64,000 nucleotides of DNA, taken from an uncultured beta proteobacterium. GTDB taxonomy: Bacteria > Pseudomonadota > Gammaproteobacteria > Burkholderiales > SG8-41. How positions within the stretch are numbered: the first letter of the stretch is position 1; each line of letters starts with the position of its first letter. Below, in pieces: positions 9,165-17,724 of the stretch. Below the pieces are notes generated by a model, which was not told the origin of the DNA, did no database searches, and saw nothing but the letters and a program-made list of their open reading frames with translations. The translations under genes were made by a program, and so were the position numbers. The stretch spans positions 1 to 64,000 of the forward strand of contig CAISYC010000068.1 in NCBI GenBank assembly GCA_903889565.1, in the 5' to 3' direction.

Positions 9165-9749
9165 ATGCTGTTCAAACGCACATCCGCAGTTGCAGGCTTG
9201 CTGGCGCTCGGTCTCGGCGGCTGCGCCACCTACTACGAACCGCCCTCGATGGGAGAAGTCTTCACGCTGACCTCGGCGGCGTTCAAGGACGGCACCATGA
9301 TGGACGTGAAATACACCGGTAATATCCAGGGCAACCCGAATTGCCGCGGGCAGAATATTTCGCCGCCTTTTGCATGGAAAAACGTGCCCGCGGGCACGAA
9401 GAGCTTTGCGCTCGTCATGGTCGATCCCGAAGGCCGCGGCGGCCTTGGCGTCGAGCACTGGAACGCCTATGGCATTCCTGCGTCGCGCAGCGGCTTCGCC
9501 GAAGGCGAAACAAGCACGCTCAACGACAAATATGTCGGCGGCAAGGGCACGGCGGGCCTTGGTCACTACCTCGGGCCATGCACGCCGCCCGGCGCCGGCC
9601 TGCATCATTACACCTTCACGCTGATCGCCACCGATCTCGAGCCGAATGCATTGCCGGCGGGACTCACGCGCAGCGAAATGTTCGCCAAACTGGCCGGCCA
9701 CACCAAAGGCTCGGCCGGGCTGGTCGCTCTGTTCGGACAGGCGCAATAA
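9165..9749 (+). CDS. YbhB/YbcL (PEBP-like) family lipoprotein
   Basis: Phosphatidylethanolamine-binding-protein-like domain (Raf-kinase-inhibitor-like YbhB family) carried on a predicted lipoprotein, 194 residues. The start at ATG 9165 is supported by GGAGGA seven bases upstream and by the lipobox LGGC with Cys20 (MLFKRTSAVAGLLALGLGGC). The ligand-site motif is visible: GQNISPPFAWKNVPAGTKSF, then MVDPEGRGG, WNAYGIP and GLGHYLGPCTPPGAGLHHY. The bacterial family has no firmly known role. Most homologues are cytoplasmic or plain periplasmic, so the lipid anchor is a notable variant. Downstream is an exported kelch protein. Confidence 0.9.
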   Translation: MLFKRTSAVAGLLALGLGGCATYYEPPSMGEVFTLTSAAFKDGTMMDVKYTGNIQGNPNCRGQNISPPFAWKNVPAGTKSFALVMVDPEGRGGLGVEHWNAYGIPASRSGFAEGETSTLNDKYVGGKGTAGLGHYLGPCTPPGAGLHHYTFTLIATDLEPNALPAGLTRSEMFAKLAGHTKGSAGLVALFGQAQ

Positions 9750-9839
9750 GCGACGCGTCAAGATAACGCAGGGTGATTCCACCCTGCGTGCGCCGCTGCC
9801 ATCGCGGCGGCCTGCACAACTCACGTGAGGGGTTATGAC

Positions 9840-10868
9840 ATGAACCGTTTGATCCGCAGCCTGTTCGCGTTGTTACTTGCAATTTCGATGTCCGCCGCGC
9901 ACGCGCAAGGCGCGTGGAAAGCCGGCCCGCAGATTCCGCAGGGCGCGAATGAAGTCATCGGCGCCGTCGTCAAGGGCCATATCCTCGTCTATGGCGGGCA
10001 GGACAACAACGGGCCGATGGGCATATTCTGGGATTTCGACCCTGCCTCCGGCCAGTGGAGCAAGCTGCCGAGCAACCCGGTGCCGGTGCATCATGCCGCG
10101 ACCGCGGTGGTCGGCAACACGATGTACGTGTTCGGCGGCTTTCGCAATCCCGACTCCGGCAAAACCAACTGGTGGCCCGAGAGCAAGGTGTGGGCCTTCG
10201 ATTACGACAAGAAGACGTGGAGCGCGATGCCATCGCTGCCCACCGCGCGCGGCGCGCTCGCCGCGGTCGCCGTCGGCACGAAAATCTACGTCATCGGCGG
10301 CGCCGGCATTCCCAAGGACATCAGCATGCCCGACGGTTTGTACGGCGGCGGCCCGACCGCGTTGTACGGCGCCAACGAAGTGTTTGACACGACGACGAAG
10401 ACGTGGACGCAACTGCGCCCGATGTCGCTGCCGCGCAACCACCTCGACGTTGCCTACGTCGACGGCAAGATCTACGCGATCGGCGGGCGCGTCGGCTCGT
10501 GTTTCTCGGGCGGCTGGTCGTCGAATGTGTTCATGAACGAGGTCTACGACATCGCCACCGACAGCTGGACCACGCGCGCGCCGATGCCGACATCGCGCAG
10601 CGGCATCGGCATCTCGGTGATCGATGGCAAGATTCACGTGTTGGGCGGCGAAGGCTGGATCGACAACTTCGGCGGTGTCTTTCGCACGCATGAGGTGTTC
10701 GACCCGCAGACCAATACCTGGGCGACCTATCCGCGCATGCTCTACCCGCGCCACGGTTTCGCCACCGCCACCATCGGGCGCCGCATCTATGCGATCAGCG
10801 GCGTCAACAACGCCGGCGGCGCGGGACCGCTGTCGGTGCTGCCGTTCACCGACGTCTACGAGCCCTGA
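9840..10868 (+). CDS. exported kelch-repeat beta-propeller protein
   Basis: A 342-residue secreted protein: signal peptide MNRLIRSLFALLLAISMSA ending at AHAQG, then about six kelch blades with the repeated pattern of paired glycines and spaced Tyr/Trp (HILVYGGQDN, TMYVFGGFRN, KIYVIGGAGI, KIYAIGGRVG, KIHVLGGEGW, RIYAISGVNN). Similar bacterial proteins resemble galactose-oxidase-like or N-acetylneuraminate-epimerase-like propellers, but no copper-site motif is evident. The start ATG 9840 has GAGGGG at the right distance; GTG 9825 is less likely. It follows the YbhB lipoprotein by 90 bases on the same strand. Function unknown. Confidence 0.85.
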   Translation: MNRLIRSLFALLLAISMSAAHAQGAWKAGPQIPQGANEVIGAVVKGHILVYGGQDNNGPMGIFWDFDPASGQWSKLPSNPVPVHHAATAVVGNTMYVFGGFRNPDSGKTNWWPESKVWAFDYDKKTWSAMPSLPTARGALAAVAVGTKIYVIGGAGIPKDISMPDGLYGGGPTALYGANEVFDTTTKTWTQLRPMSLPRNHLDVAYVDGKIYAIGGRVGSCFSGGWSSNVFMNEVYDIATDSWTTRAPMPTSRSGIGISVIDGKIHVLGGEGWIDNFGGVFRTHEVFDPQTNTWATYPRMLYPRHGFATATIGRRIYAISGVNNAGGAGPLSVLPFTDVYEP

Positions 10869-10886
10869 TTACCGGAGCATTGGCAG

Positions 10887-10928
10887 CGGTGGCGCCGGAC
10901 GGATCGAATAAACGATCCGATGCCACCG
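10887..10928. terminator. two-tier hairpin between convergent genes
   Basis: Inner stem CGGATCG/CGATCCG (10900-10906 with 10913-10919, loop AATAAA) is nested in an outer stem CGGTGGC/GCCACCG (10887-10893 with 10922-10928). It lies between the kelch gene and the convergent MFS gene, so it can serve both. There is no T-run on either side, so termination by this structure is inferred from placement only. Confidence 0.45.
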
Positions 10929-10940
10929 TGTATTGCTGAT

Positions 10941-12203
10941 TTACCGGTTGTCGATGGCAAGTTGTCGCGAGCGCAGCGGTTTTAGCAATGCCAGCGCCAA
11001 CACCGCGGCCACTGCATTCATCGCTGCCGCGGCGTAAAACACGGCGTGCCAACTGCCGGTCGCGGTGGTCAGCATGCTCGACAGGGGCACCAGCAGGGAG
11101 GCCGTGCCCTTCGCCGTATAAAGCAGGCCGGCATTGGCGGCGGCGTATTGCGATCCGAACGAATCGGTGCAGGTTGACGGGAACAGGCTGTAGATCTCGC
11201 CCCAGGCGAAAAATACCAGACCGGTGAGCACGACAAACATGAAGGGATCGTTGCCGAGCTGGGCGAGCGCGAAGATGCCGATGGCTTCGAGACCGAACGC
11301 GATGAACATCGTATTCTCGCGCCCGATGTTATCCGACACCCAGCCGAAGAACGGCCGTGTCACGCCGTTCAGCACGCGGTCGATCGACAGCGCGAAAGTC
11401 AATGCCGGCAGGGTCAGGCCGAGGATGGATACCGGCACATCGGCAACCTTGAAGTCCTTGGCGATCGGTGCGAGTTGCGCGGTTGCCATCAGGCCGCCGG
11501 CCGCCATCAGCACGAACATCAGGTACATGATCCAGAATACGGGCTTCTTTACGATCTCCATCGGACGGTAGTTGCGTTTTCCCTGTTGCACGTTGATGCT
11601 GCTGGTCTTGAATTCGCCGCGCGGCGAACTGAGACCGAAGGAAACCACAAAGACGATCAGGCCTTGCAGGATGCCGAAATAGAGAAATGCCTGTTCGTAG
11701 CCGCTGGCCTTGATGATGGCCTGGATCGGCAACACGGTCAGTGCCGAGCCCGCGCCGAATCCGGCCGCGGTCAATCCCGCCGCCAGCCCGCGCCGGTCGG
11801 GAAACCATTTGAGCGCATTGCCGACGCAGGTGCCGTAGACGGCGCCGGCGCCGACACCGCCGATCGCCGCCGAGCAGTACAAAGCCGTCAGCGAATCGGC
11901 GTAGGCATTCCAGATCCACGCAATGCCGACCAGAATTCCGCCGACCATGACCACCGGCTTCGGGCCGAAACGATCGACCAGATAACCTTCGATCGGCACC
12001 AGCCAGGTTTCGGTCAGGACGAAGATCGTGAATGCCACCTGGATGGCCGCCCGTCCCCAGCCGAATTTCGCATCGAGCGGATTGACGAACAGCGTCCAGC
12101 CGTACTGCAGATTGGCGACCATCGCCATGCAGATAATGCCGAGAAAAAGTTGCAGCCAACGGTAGGCCGAACCTCGCTCGTGCTCTGCCGGAATTTGCTC
12201 CAT
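10941..12203 (-). CDS. MFS transporter, oxalate/formate antiporter (OFA) family
   Basis: Inner-membrane carrier of 420 residues with 12 predicted helices. The opening GWTLFVNPLDAKFGW followed by FTIFVLTETWLVPIEGYLVD and the loop-2/3 motif VDRFGPKPVVMVGG are characteristic of OxlT-like OFA transporters; the second half has RPFFGWVSDNIGRENTM. Family members exchange small carboxylates such as oxalate/formate, but most are unassigned. No oxalyl-CoA decarboxylase or formyl-CoA transferase gene is nearby, so oxalate is not supported. It lies downstream, in the same direction, of the membrane protein/flavoprotein pair at 12396-14085 across a 192-base gap that contains an imperfect inverted repeat (12279-12311). 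Confidence 0.9.
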   Translation of the reverse strand: MEQIPAEHERGSAYRWLQLFLGIICMAMVANLQYGWTLFVNPLDAKFGWGRAAIQVAFTIFVLTETWLVPIEGYLVDRFGPKPVVMVGGILVGIAWIWNAYADSLTALYCSAAIGGVGAGAVYGTCVGNALKWFPDRRGLAAGLTAAGFGAGSALTVLPIQAIIKASGYEQAFLYFGILQGLIVFVVSFGLSSPRGEFKTSSINVQQGKRNYRPMEIVKKPVFWIMYLMFVLMAAGGLMATAQLAPIAKDFKVADVPVSILGLTLPALTFALSIDRVLNGVTRPFFGWVSDNIGRENTMFIAFGLEAIGIFALAQLGNDPFMFVVLTGLVFFAWGEIYSLFPSTCTDSFGSQYAAANAGLLYTAKGTASLLVPLSSMLTTATGSWHAVFYAAAAMNAVAAVLALALLKPLRSRQLAIDNR

Positions 12204-12395
12204 GGTTTGCTCCTCCTGTTATAGAACGCTTCTGGGTGGCGTCTGGTTAGGTGGAGCATCTTAATTACAAAAGTTTTGCGTGTCCGTACGGTGAATTACG
12301 TACCAGACACGGCGCCTGACTTGAGTGCGTCGATGGAGATTCATGATTGTTGCCAGAATGAATCGTCCGCCGGCATAGCCGATTACCCGTCGCAT

Positions 12396-12851
12396 TCAAT
12401 TGGCGTCGCCTTGCGATTGTGCAAACAGCGCACGCAGCCACTTTACCCACGCAAAGACCGCGCACAAACCGATCAGCACCGCGGCGATGCCAAAGACGAA
12501 GCGTCCGGCCGAGGCATCTGACGGCGCCGCGGTCGAAATGCTGCCGAACGAAACCGAGCCGCTGAACGCGCGCGGACCGGGACCAAATGCAATCCAGCCG
12601 AATATCGAAGCGAACAGGCTCAGCAGCACGGCGCCGAGAAATTGCTGCACGCGCAAAATGGTTGGCGGCAATGCAATCATGATCCCGGCGAGCATGAAAA
12701 CGCCGCCGGCGCAGCCGACTACCCAGTGCGGCGCGCGGAATTTCGCTTCGTCGGACGGAATAACGCCGGCGGCGAGCGCCACGATCGCTGCGCCCGCCAG
12801 CAGGCAGATCACCGCCATGCCGTAACGACCGAAATCGGATTGCTGATTCAT
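12396..12851 (-). CDS. small four-helix membrane protein of unknown function
   Basis: A 151-residue protein with four hydrophobic segments: MAVICLLAGAAIVALAAGV, VGCAGGVFMLAGIMIALP, FLGAVLLSLFASIFGWIAFG and FVFGIAAVLIGLCAVFAWV. ATG 12851 was chosen because it follows the upstream stop by one base (TGAGATG), which implies translational coupling; a longer frame starting at 12911 would overlap that gene by 59 bases. No family is recognised. The tight pairing with the Fe-S flavoprotein gene suggests that it anchors or connects that protein to the membrane, but this is inference. Confidence 0.75.
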   Translation of the reverse strand: MNQQSDFGRYGMAVICLLAGAAIVALAAGVIPSDEAKFRAPHWVVGCAGGVFMLAGIMIALPPTILRVQQFLGAVLLSLFASIFGWIAFGPGPRAFSGSVSFGSISTAAPSDASAGRFVFGIAAVLIGLCAVFAWVKWLRALFAQSQGDAN

Positions 12852-12852
12852 C

Positions 12853-14085
12853 TCAGGCGTGCTCGTCTTCTTCGGGCTTGAGCCCGTACGGCTCGACCAG
12901 ATGCCAAACATGCGGCGGCACCATGCTCTTCATGCGCGCCGGCTGTTCACGCCGCAGATGCACGATCGATTCAACCGCCTTCATCTCGACGCGTGCGCGC
13001 GCGAACTCGAGTCCGCGCGGCCCCACGCGCGGCATCAGCCAGCCGACGATGGGGCGCAGCCAGTCCGGCATGCGTCGCAGCGGCAGACCGCCGGCAGCGC
13101 GCAGCGTGTTGGCAAGAAAACCCTTGACCGGGCCGCGGCGCTTGCCGGCGCTGCGCGGCTCAAAGGTGTTCACTTCATTGCCGAGCAGATTCATCAGTTG
13201 CTCGCCGCGTTCATTGCGCACCAGCAGCCACTGGCCGCCTTCGCCGCCCATGTAGCCGACGGTGATGTCGGCGAGCACATTCGTGTAGTCCACGCAGGTG
13301 CGGCAGGTCAGCGGAAAAAAATCCGGCGGCAGCTGTGAGATCGGTAGCTGCAGAAAGGGGATCGCCTGCGCTTTGCGGCCGTCGGCGAAACGCAGTTCGA
13401 CATGATAGTCGGCGCGAAATTCGAGATAGCTGATGTTGGCGGCGTCGGTGCGCACCTGTGCTGCGACCAGTTCGAGAAAATGATGAAAGCGCTCGGTGGT
13501 GGTGTTGTCGGAACACGGCGTGCCGATGACGTAGAGTTTTTCGAGTCCGAGCTGCGCTTCGAGTGCGCGCAATGCATAGACCTGGCAGGGAATGCCGATC
13601 ACCGCGAGCTTTTTGTAACCGGCGGCGCGCGCCGGCTCCAGCAGCGCCAGCAGCGGCGCGTAACCCATGCGCATGCCGCGGCACTGTGCCATGCCCTCGG
13701 CTTTGGTCACGATCACCGGCACCGGCCGCCACGCGTCGTCTGGGTCGGGCGCCATTGTCAGTACCGCATCGACGGCATTGGTTTCAAGCAGGCGTTCGGC
13801 AATGCGCGTGGCGATGCCGGTCCACTGCGCACCCGCAATCGGCGGCGCCAGTGATGCGCGCAGCATGCGACGAAACGGGCCGAAATGCATTTCGTCGGGG
13901 CGCAGTAGATCGCGCGCGCGGCCGTGCACGCGCGTTTCCATCGCGGCGTAATCGGGTTTGATGAACTGGCAGGCCTGTCCGCAGCGTTTGGCGTCAGCGG
14001 TCCGCGATACGCCGCAGTCGGTGCATAGATCGCGTGGCGCGGCGATGGCCAGCGGCGGCGTGGTGACGGCGTTGGTGTTCAGCAT
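12853..14085 (-). CDS. BciB/HCAR-like Fe-S flavoprotein (F420 hydrogenase beta-subunit family)
   Basis: A 410-residue protein of the coenzyme-F420 hydrogenase/dehydrogenase beta-subunit superfamily, closest in motif pattern to BciB (8-vinyl reductase) and 7-hydroxymethyl-chlorophyll a reductase. Seen: Cys-rich N-terminus (Cys21, 24, 35, 39) followed by VHGR; GIPCQVYALRALE; GTPCSDNTTTERFHHFLEL; and CRTCVDYTNVLADITVGYMG, a near-signature of that group. BciB/HCAR usually has a third Cys in a CGLC-like run, but here the residue is Ser27 and an extra Cys35 appears, so cluster ligation may differ. Nothing else in the window is for chlorophyll synthesis, so the substrate is probably something else. 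It is coupled to the 4-helix membrane protein downstream. Confidence 0.8.
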   Translation of the reverse strand: MLNTNAVTTPPLAIAAPRDLCTDCGVSRTADAKRCGQACQFIKPDYAAMETRVHGRARDLLRPDEMHFGPFRRMLRASLAPPIAGAQWTGIATRIAERLLETNAVDAVLTMAPDPDDAWRPVPVIVTKAEGMAQCRGMRMGYAPLLALLEPARAAGYKKLAVIGIPCQVYALRALEAQLGLEKLYVIGTPCSDNTTTERFHHFLELVAAQVRTDAANISYLEFRADYHVELRFADGRKAQAIPFLQLPISQLPPDFFPLTCRTCVDYTNVLADITVGYMGGEGGQWLLVRNERGEQLMNLLGNEVNTFEPRSAGKRRGPVKGFLANTLRAAGGLPLRRMPDWLRPIVGWLMPRVGPRGLEFARARVEMKAVESIVHLRREQPARMKSMVPPHVWHLVEPYGLKPEEDEHA

Positions 14086-14370
14086 GGCAGTTATCTTAAC
14101 CTGCCGGCGTCCTTCGAAACCACCGCAAGATTGCCGGACATTTTGCGTCTCTGTGGTCCTGGGGCCTTAAGGTGAATTCAGGGATTTCCGTTCAATTGTG
14201 CTTTGCTTTTTTGTCATGCGAGGGGTTGCGGGCGGTATGACTTGCGGTTTCGCAGCAATGCTTCCGTAATACGTTGCGCGTCTTCGGCCCCGCGGGGCAT
14301 GCATTCAAGATGACGCCTTGCAAGCCGTAACTAACGAGAGCCGGACCGGCGTCAGCTTGCGGGCGGCGCG
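14086..14370. other. intergenic region between divergent genes, no gene seen
   Basis: This space lies between the divergently transcribed flavoprotein gene and fadE. It is locally less G+C rich around 14175-14215 and contains no frame with coding character, tRNA-like fold or strong hairpin. The fadE promoter lies at its right end. The flavoprotein promoter presumably lies at the left, but no convincing -35/-10 pair was seen. Confidence 0.6.
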
Positions 14371-14376
14371 TATAAT
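14371..14376 (+). promoter_or_regulatory. consensus -10 box upstream of fadE
   Basis: A perfect TATAAT stands 33 bases before the fadE start, giving a predicted leader of about 25 bases. The -35 region at the expected spacing is poor, so the promoter may depend on an activator or on sequence around the -10. No fatty-acid operator (FadR/PsrA/FabR-type palindrome) could be identified with confidence. Confidence 0.5.
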
Positions 14377-14408
14377 CAAAACGGCGGCACATCCCGGGGG
14401 AGTCGGAC

Positions 14409-16883
14409 ATGATGTTTTGGTGGGTGCTTACGCTGTTCGCGGTGGCGGGCACGCTGGCTTATGTACGCGCCAGCGCGTGGTTATGGGCCGGCATCACCGG
14501 CCTCTGGTTGTGGCTGTTTCTGTCGATCTTCGACGTGTCGCCGGCGTGGAATTCGACGCTGCGCTTCGGTTTCATCATCGTGTTCGCGTTTGCGCTGCCG
14601 ACGGTGCTGCGCCGCACCGTGTTCGGCGCGCCACTCCTGACGTTGTTTCGCCGCATCCTGCCGCAGGTGTCGCAGACCGAGCAGGAGGCGCTCGACGCCG
14701 GTACCGTTTGGTGGGATGGCGAACTCTTCAGCGGCAATCCCGACTGGCACAAGCTGCTGGCTTATCCGAAGCCCACGCTGACTGCCGAAGAAAAAGCATT
14801 CATCGACGGTCCGGTCGAAGAACTCTGCGCGATGCTCGACGACTGGGAGATCACCAACGAGCTGCATGATCTGCCGCCACGCGCCTGGCAATTCATCAAG
14901 GACCAGGGCTTTCTCGGCATGATCATTCCGAAGGCATTCGGCGGCAAGGGCTTCTCCGCGCTGGCGCATTCGGAAGTGGTGATGAAAATCACCACCCGCA
15001 GCGGCACCGCTGCGGTATCGGTGATGGTGCCCAATTCGCTGGGGCCGGCGGAGTTGCTGCTGCATTACGGCACCGACGCACAAAAAAATCACTACCTGCC
15101 GCGTCTCGCCGGGGGGCTTGAAATGCCCTGCTTCGCGCTGACCAGCCCCGAGGCCGGTTCCGACGCCGGCGGCATTCCGGATTTCGGCATCGTCTGTCGC
15201 GGCGAATGGAAAGGCGAACAGGTCATCGGCATCAAGCTGACCTGGGAGAAGCGTTACATCACGCTGGGGCCGATCGCGACGCTGCTGGGGCTGGCGTTCC
15301 GCCTCTATGATCCCGATCATCTGCTCGGCGACAAGGCAGACATCGGCATTACGCTCGGCCTGATTCCGACCGATACGCCCGGCGTGCATATCGGCCGCCG
15401 GCATCTGCCGCTGAATGCCGTGTTCATGAACGGTCCGAACTGGGGCAAGGATGTGTTCATTCCGATGGACTACATCATTGGTGGGCAGGATTACGTCGGG
15501 CAGGGCTGGAAAATGCTGATGAACTGCCTCGCCGCGGGGCGCTCGATTTCTCTGCCGGCCAATGGCGTCGGCATGTCGAAGCTGTGCGCGCTGACCACCG
15601 GCGCCTACGGTCATGTGCGTACGCAGTTCAAAATGCCGGTCGGGCGTTTCGAAGGTGTCGAAGAGGCGATCGCGCGCATCGGCGGCACCACTTACCTCCT
15701 CGATGCGGCGCGCGTGATGACCGCTGGCGCGATCGATCTTGGTGAGAAGCCGTCGGTGATTTCGGCGATCGTTAAATACCATCTGACCGAACGCGCGCGC
15801 CACGTCATCAACGACGCGATGGATGTGCACGGCGGCAAGGGTATCTGCATGGGGCCCAGCAACTATCTGGCGCGCGCCTATCAGCAGACGCCGATCGCCA
15901 TCACTGTCGAGGGCGCCAACATCCTGACGCGCACCATGATCATCTTCGGTCAGGGCGCGATTCGCGGCCATCCCTGGGTGCTCAAGGAAATCAATGCGAC
16001 ACGCGAAACCGATTCAGAAAAAGCGCTGAAGGATTTCGATACTGCATTTTTCGGGCACGTTGGCTTCGTGCTGGGCAATTTTGTGCGCGCGCTGTTCCTC
16101 GGTTTTACCAGGGCGCTTTTTTCACCGGCGCCCGGCGATGCGCACACCAAACGCTATTACCAGAAGCTGACGCGCTTCGCGGCGGGCTTCGCGCTGCTGG
16201 CCGATGCGGCGATGTTCGTACTCGGCGGTTCGCTCAAGCGTCGTGAACGCCTGTCGGCGCGCCTCGGCGATATTCTGAGCCAGCTCTATCTGGCCTCGGC
16301 GGCGTTGAAGCGTTACGAAGATGCCGGCCGTCCGGCCGACGATCTGCCGCTGCTGCACTGGGCGCTGCAGGATGCACTGTTGCGCATGCAGGAGGCTTTC
16401 TACGGCGTGTTCGACAATCTGCCCAATCGTTTGGTCGCGGTGGTGTTGAAATACGTAATCTTCACCTGGGGCGCCGAATTTAAACCGCCGCGTGACCGCC
16501 TCGGTCAGCAGGTGGTGCAGGCGCTGTTCGCGCCGGGACCGGCGCGGGAACGCCTGACCGCGGGCGTATTCATTCCGAAAAGCGAGGACGAGGCGATCGG
16601 CGCGCTGGAGGCGGCACTGCGCGCGGTGATCGCCGCCGAAGCGGTCGAGAGCAAAATGCGCGCGGCGGTCAAGGCCGGCACCCTGCACGGCAAGGGCGCG
16701 GCGCAGGTGGCGCAGGCGCAGGCCGCGGGCATCATCACGGCTGACGATGCGCGCGTGCTCGAACGCGCGCAGACGCTGCGCCGGCGCGTCATCATGGTCG
16801 ATGATTTTCCGCGCGACCTCGGCAAGAGCGAAATCTTCCAGACCACACAGGCAGTGACCTTCGAGGCGCTCGACCGTCCGTGA
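14409..16883 (+). CDS. fadE: long acyl-CoA dehydrogenase, FadE type
   Basis: First enzyme of fatty-acid beta-oxidation: FAD-dependent oxidation of acyl-CoA to trans-2-enoyl-CoA, handing electrons to ETF. At 824 residues it matches E. coli FadE rather than the 380-residue family. The first 75 residues are membrane segments (MMFWWVLTLFAVAGTLAYV and following). The dehydrogenase core has GMIIPKAFGGKGFSALAHS, LTSPEAGSDAGGIPD and the family stretch TVEGANILTRTMIIFGQGAI, including the Glu expected as base. The C-terminal 280 residues are the FadE-specific domain. The ECH-fold gene overlaps its end by 4 bases, so the two are translationally coupled. Confidence 0.95.
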   Translation: MMFWWVLTLFAVAGTLAYVRASAWLWAGITGLWLWLFLSIFDVSPAWNSTLRFGFIIVFAFALPTVLRRTVFGAPLLTLFRRILPQVSQTEQEALDAGTVWWDGELFSGNPDWHKLLAYPKPTLTAEEKAFIDGPVEELCAMLDDWEITNELHDLPPRAWQFIKDQGFLGMIIPKAFGGKGFSALAHSEVVMKITTRSGTAAVSVMVPNSLGPAELLLHYGTDAQKNHYLPRLAGGLEMPCFALTSPEAGSDAGGIPDFGIVCRGEWKGEQVIGIKLTWEKRYITLGPIATLLGLAFRLYDPDHLLGDKADIGITLGLIPTDTPGVHIGRRHLPLNAVFMNGPNWGKDVFIPMDYIIGGQDYVGQGWKMLMNCLAAGRSISLPANGVGMSKLCALTTGAYGHVRTQFKMPVGRFEGVEEAIARIGGTTYLLDAARVMTAGAIDLGEKPSVISAIVKYHLTERARHVINDAMDVHGGKGICMGPSNYLARAYQQTPIAITVEGANILTRTMIIFGQGAIRGHPWVLKEINATRETDSEKALKDFDTAFFGHVGFVLGNFVRALFLGFTRALFSPAPGDAHTKRYYQKLTRFAAGFALLADAAMFVLGGSLKRRERLSARLGDILSQLYLASAALKRYEDAGRPADDLPLLHWALQDALLRMQEAFYGVFDNLPNRLVAVVLKYVIFTWGAEFKPPRDRLGQQVVQALFAPGPARERLTAGVFIPKSEDEAIGALEAALRAVIAAEAVESKMRAAVKAGTLHGKGAAQVAQAQAAGIITADDARVLERAQTLRRRVIMVDDFPRDLGKSEIFQTTQAVTFEALDRP

Positions 16884-17665
16884 GTGAGGCGCTCATCTAC
16901 GCCGCCGACGGCGGCGTGGCGACCATCAGCTTCAACCGGCCGCAGGTGATGAACGCGCTTGACGCCGAAATGATTCATGCCCTGCGCGCCGCCTGCGAGC
17001 GCGCGCGCGACGACGCGGCGGTGCGTGCGATCGTCTTGCGCGGCAACGGGCCGGCCTTTGTCGCCGGCGGCGATATCGCGATGTTTCACGCCAATCGTGA
17101 AAATCTGTCTTCGATGGCGACTGAACTCTCGGCCGAACTGCATCACGCGATTCTTGCACTGCGCGCGGCGCCCAAACCGGTGATCGCCGCAGTGCACGGT
17201 GCGGTGGCCGGTGCCGGCGTCAGCCTGCTGGCAGCGGCGGATCTGGCGATTGCAGCGGACGACACCAAATTTACGCTGGCCTACAGCCGTATCGGCGCCA
17301 GCCCCGACGGCGGCGCGACGTGGTTTCTGCCGCGTCTTGTCGGGGCGCGGCGGGCGCTGGAGTTGATGCTGCTGGCGGATGCCTTCGATGCGCAGACGGC
17401 ATTGCGTTTCGGACTGATCAATCGCGTGGTCGGTTCCGCCGAACTCGCAGCGGAAACGGCGCGGCTCGCCGCGCGCCTCGCCAGCGGGCCGACTCTGGCT
17501 TATGCCGCGACCAAGGCGCTGGTCAATCAATCATTCGAAACGTCTCTGGCGGAGCAGCTTGATGCCGAGGCGGCGGCGTTCGTGCAGGGCACGCGGACAG
17601 CGGATTTCGGCGCGGGCGTTGCGGCATTTGTGAACAAGCTGAAGCCGGAATTCAACGGCAGTTAG
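16880..17665 (+). CDS. enoyl-CoA hydratase/isomerase-fold protein, PaaG-like active site
   Basis: Crotonase-fold protein of 261 residues beginning at GTG 16880, which overlaps the fadE stop (GTGA). The oxyanion-hole segments are clear: FVAGGDIAMF and AVHGAVAGAGVSLLAAADLAI. Aligning by eye to classical enoyl-CoA hydratase, the two catalytic Glu positions are Ser115 (GAGVS) and Tyr135 (LAYSRIG). An Asp is present at 143 in SPDGG, the position used by PaaG-type epoxide isomerases. It is therefore more likely an isomerase, or a hydratase with altered chemistry, than a standard hydratase; hydration in this region can be done by the fused enzyme at 22382. Confidence 0.88.
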   Translation: MSEALIYAADGGVATISFNRPQVMNALDAEMIHALRAACERARDDAAVRAIVLRGNGPAFVAGGDIAMFHANRENLSSMATELSAELHHAILALRAAPKPVIAAVHGAVAGAGVSLLAAADLAIAADDTKFTLAYSRIGASPDGGATWFLPRLVGARRALELMLLADAFDAQTALRFGLINRVVGSAELAAETARLAARLASGPTLAYAATKALVNQSFETSLAEQLDAEAAAFVQGTRTADFGAGVAAFVNKLKPEFNGS

Positions 17666-17724
17666 CTGCGGAATACATTCGCGTTACGCGAAGCTTGACT
17701 GTTTGTCGTGGCGGGATTGAAGTT

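Noticed and set aside
12265-12521. Short overlapping ORFs on both strands upstream of the OFA carrier
   Set aside because: They extend into the neighbouring gene in the wrong frame and lack ribosome sites; the gap is better read as non-coding with an imperfect inverted repeat at 12279-12311.
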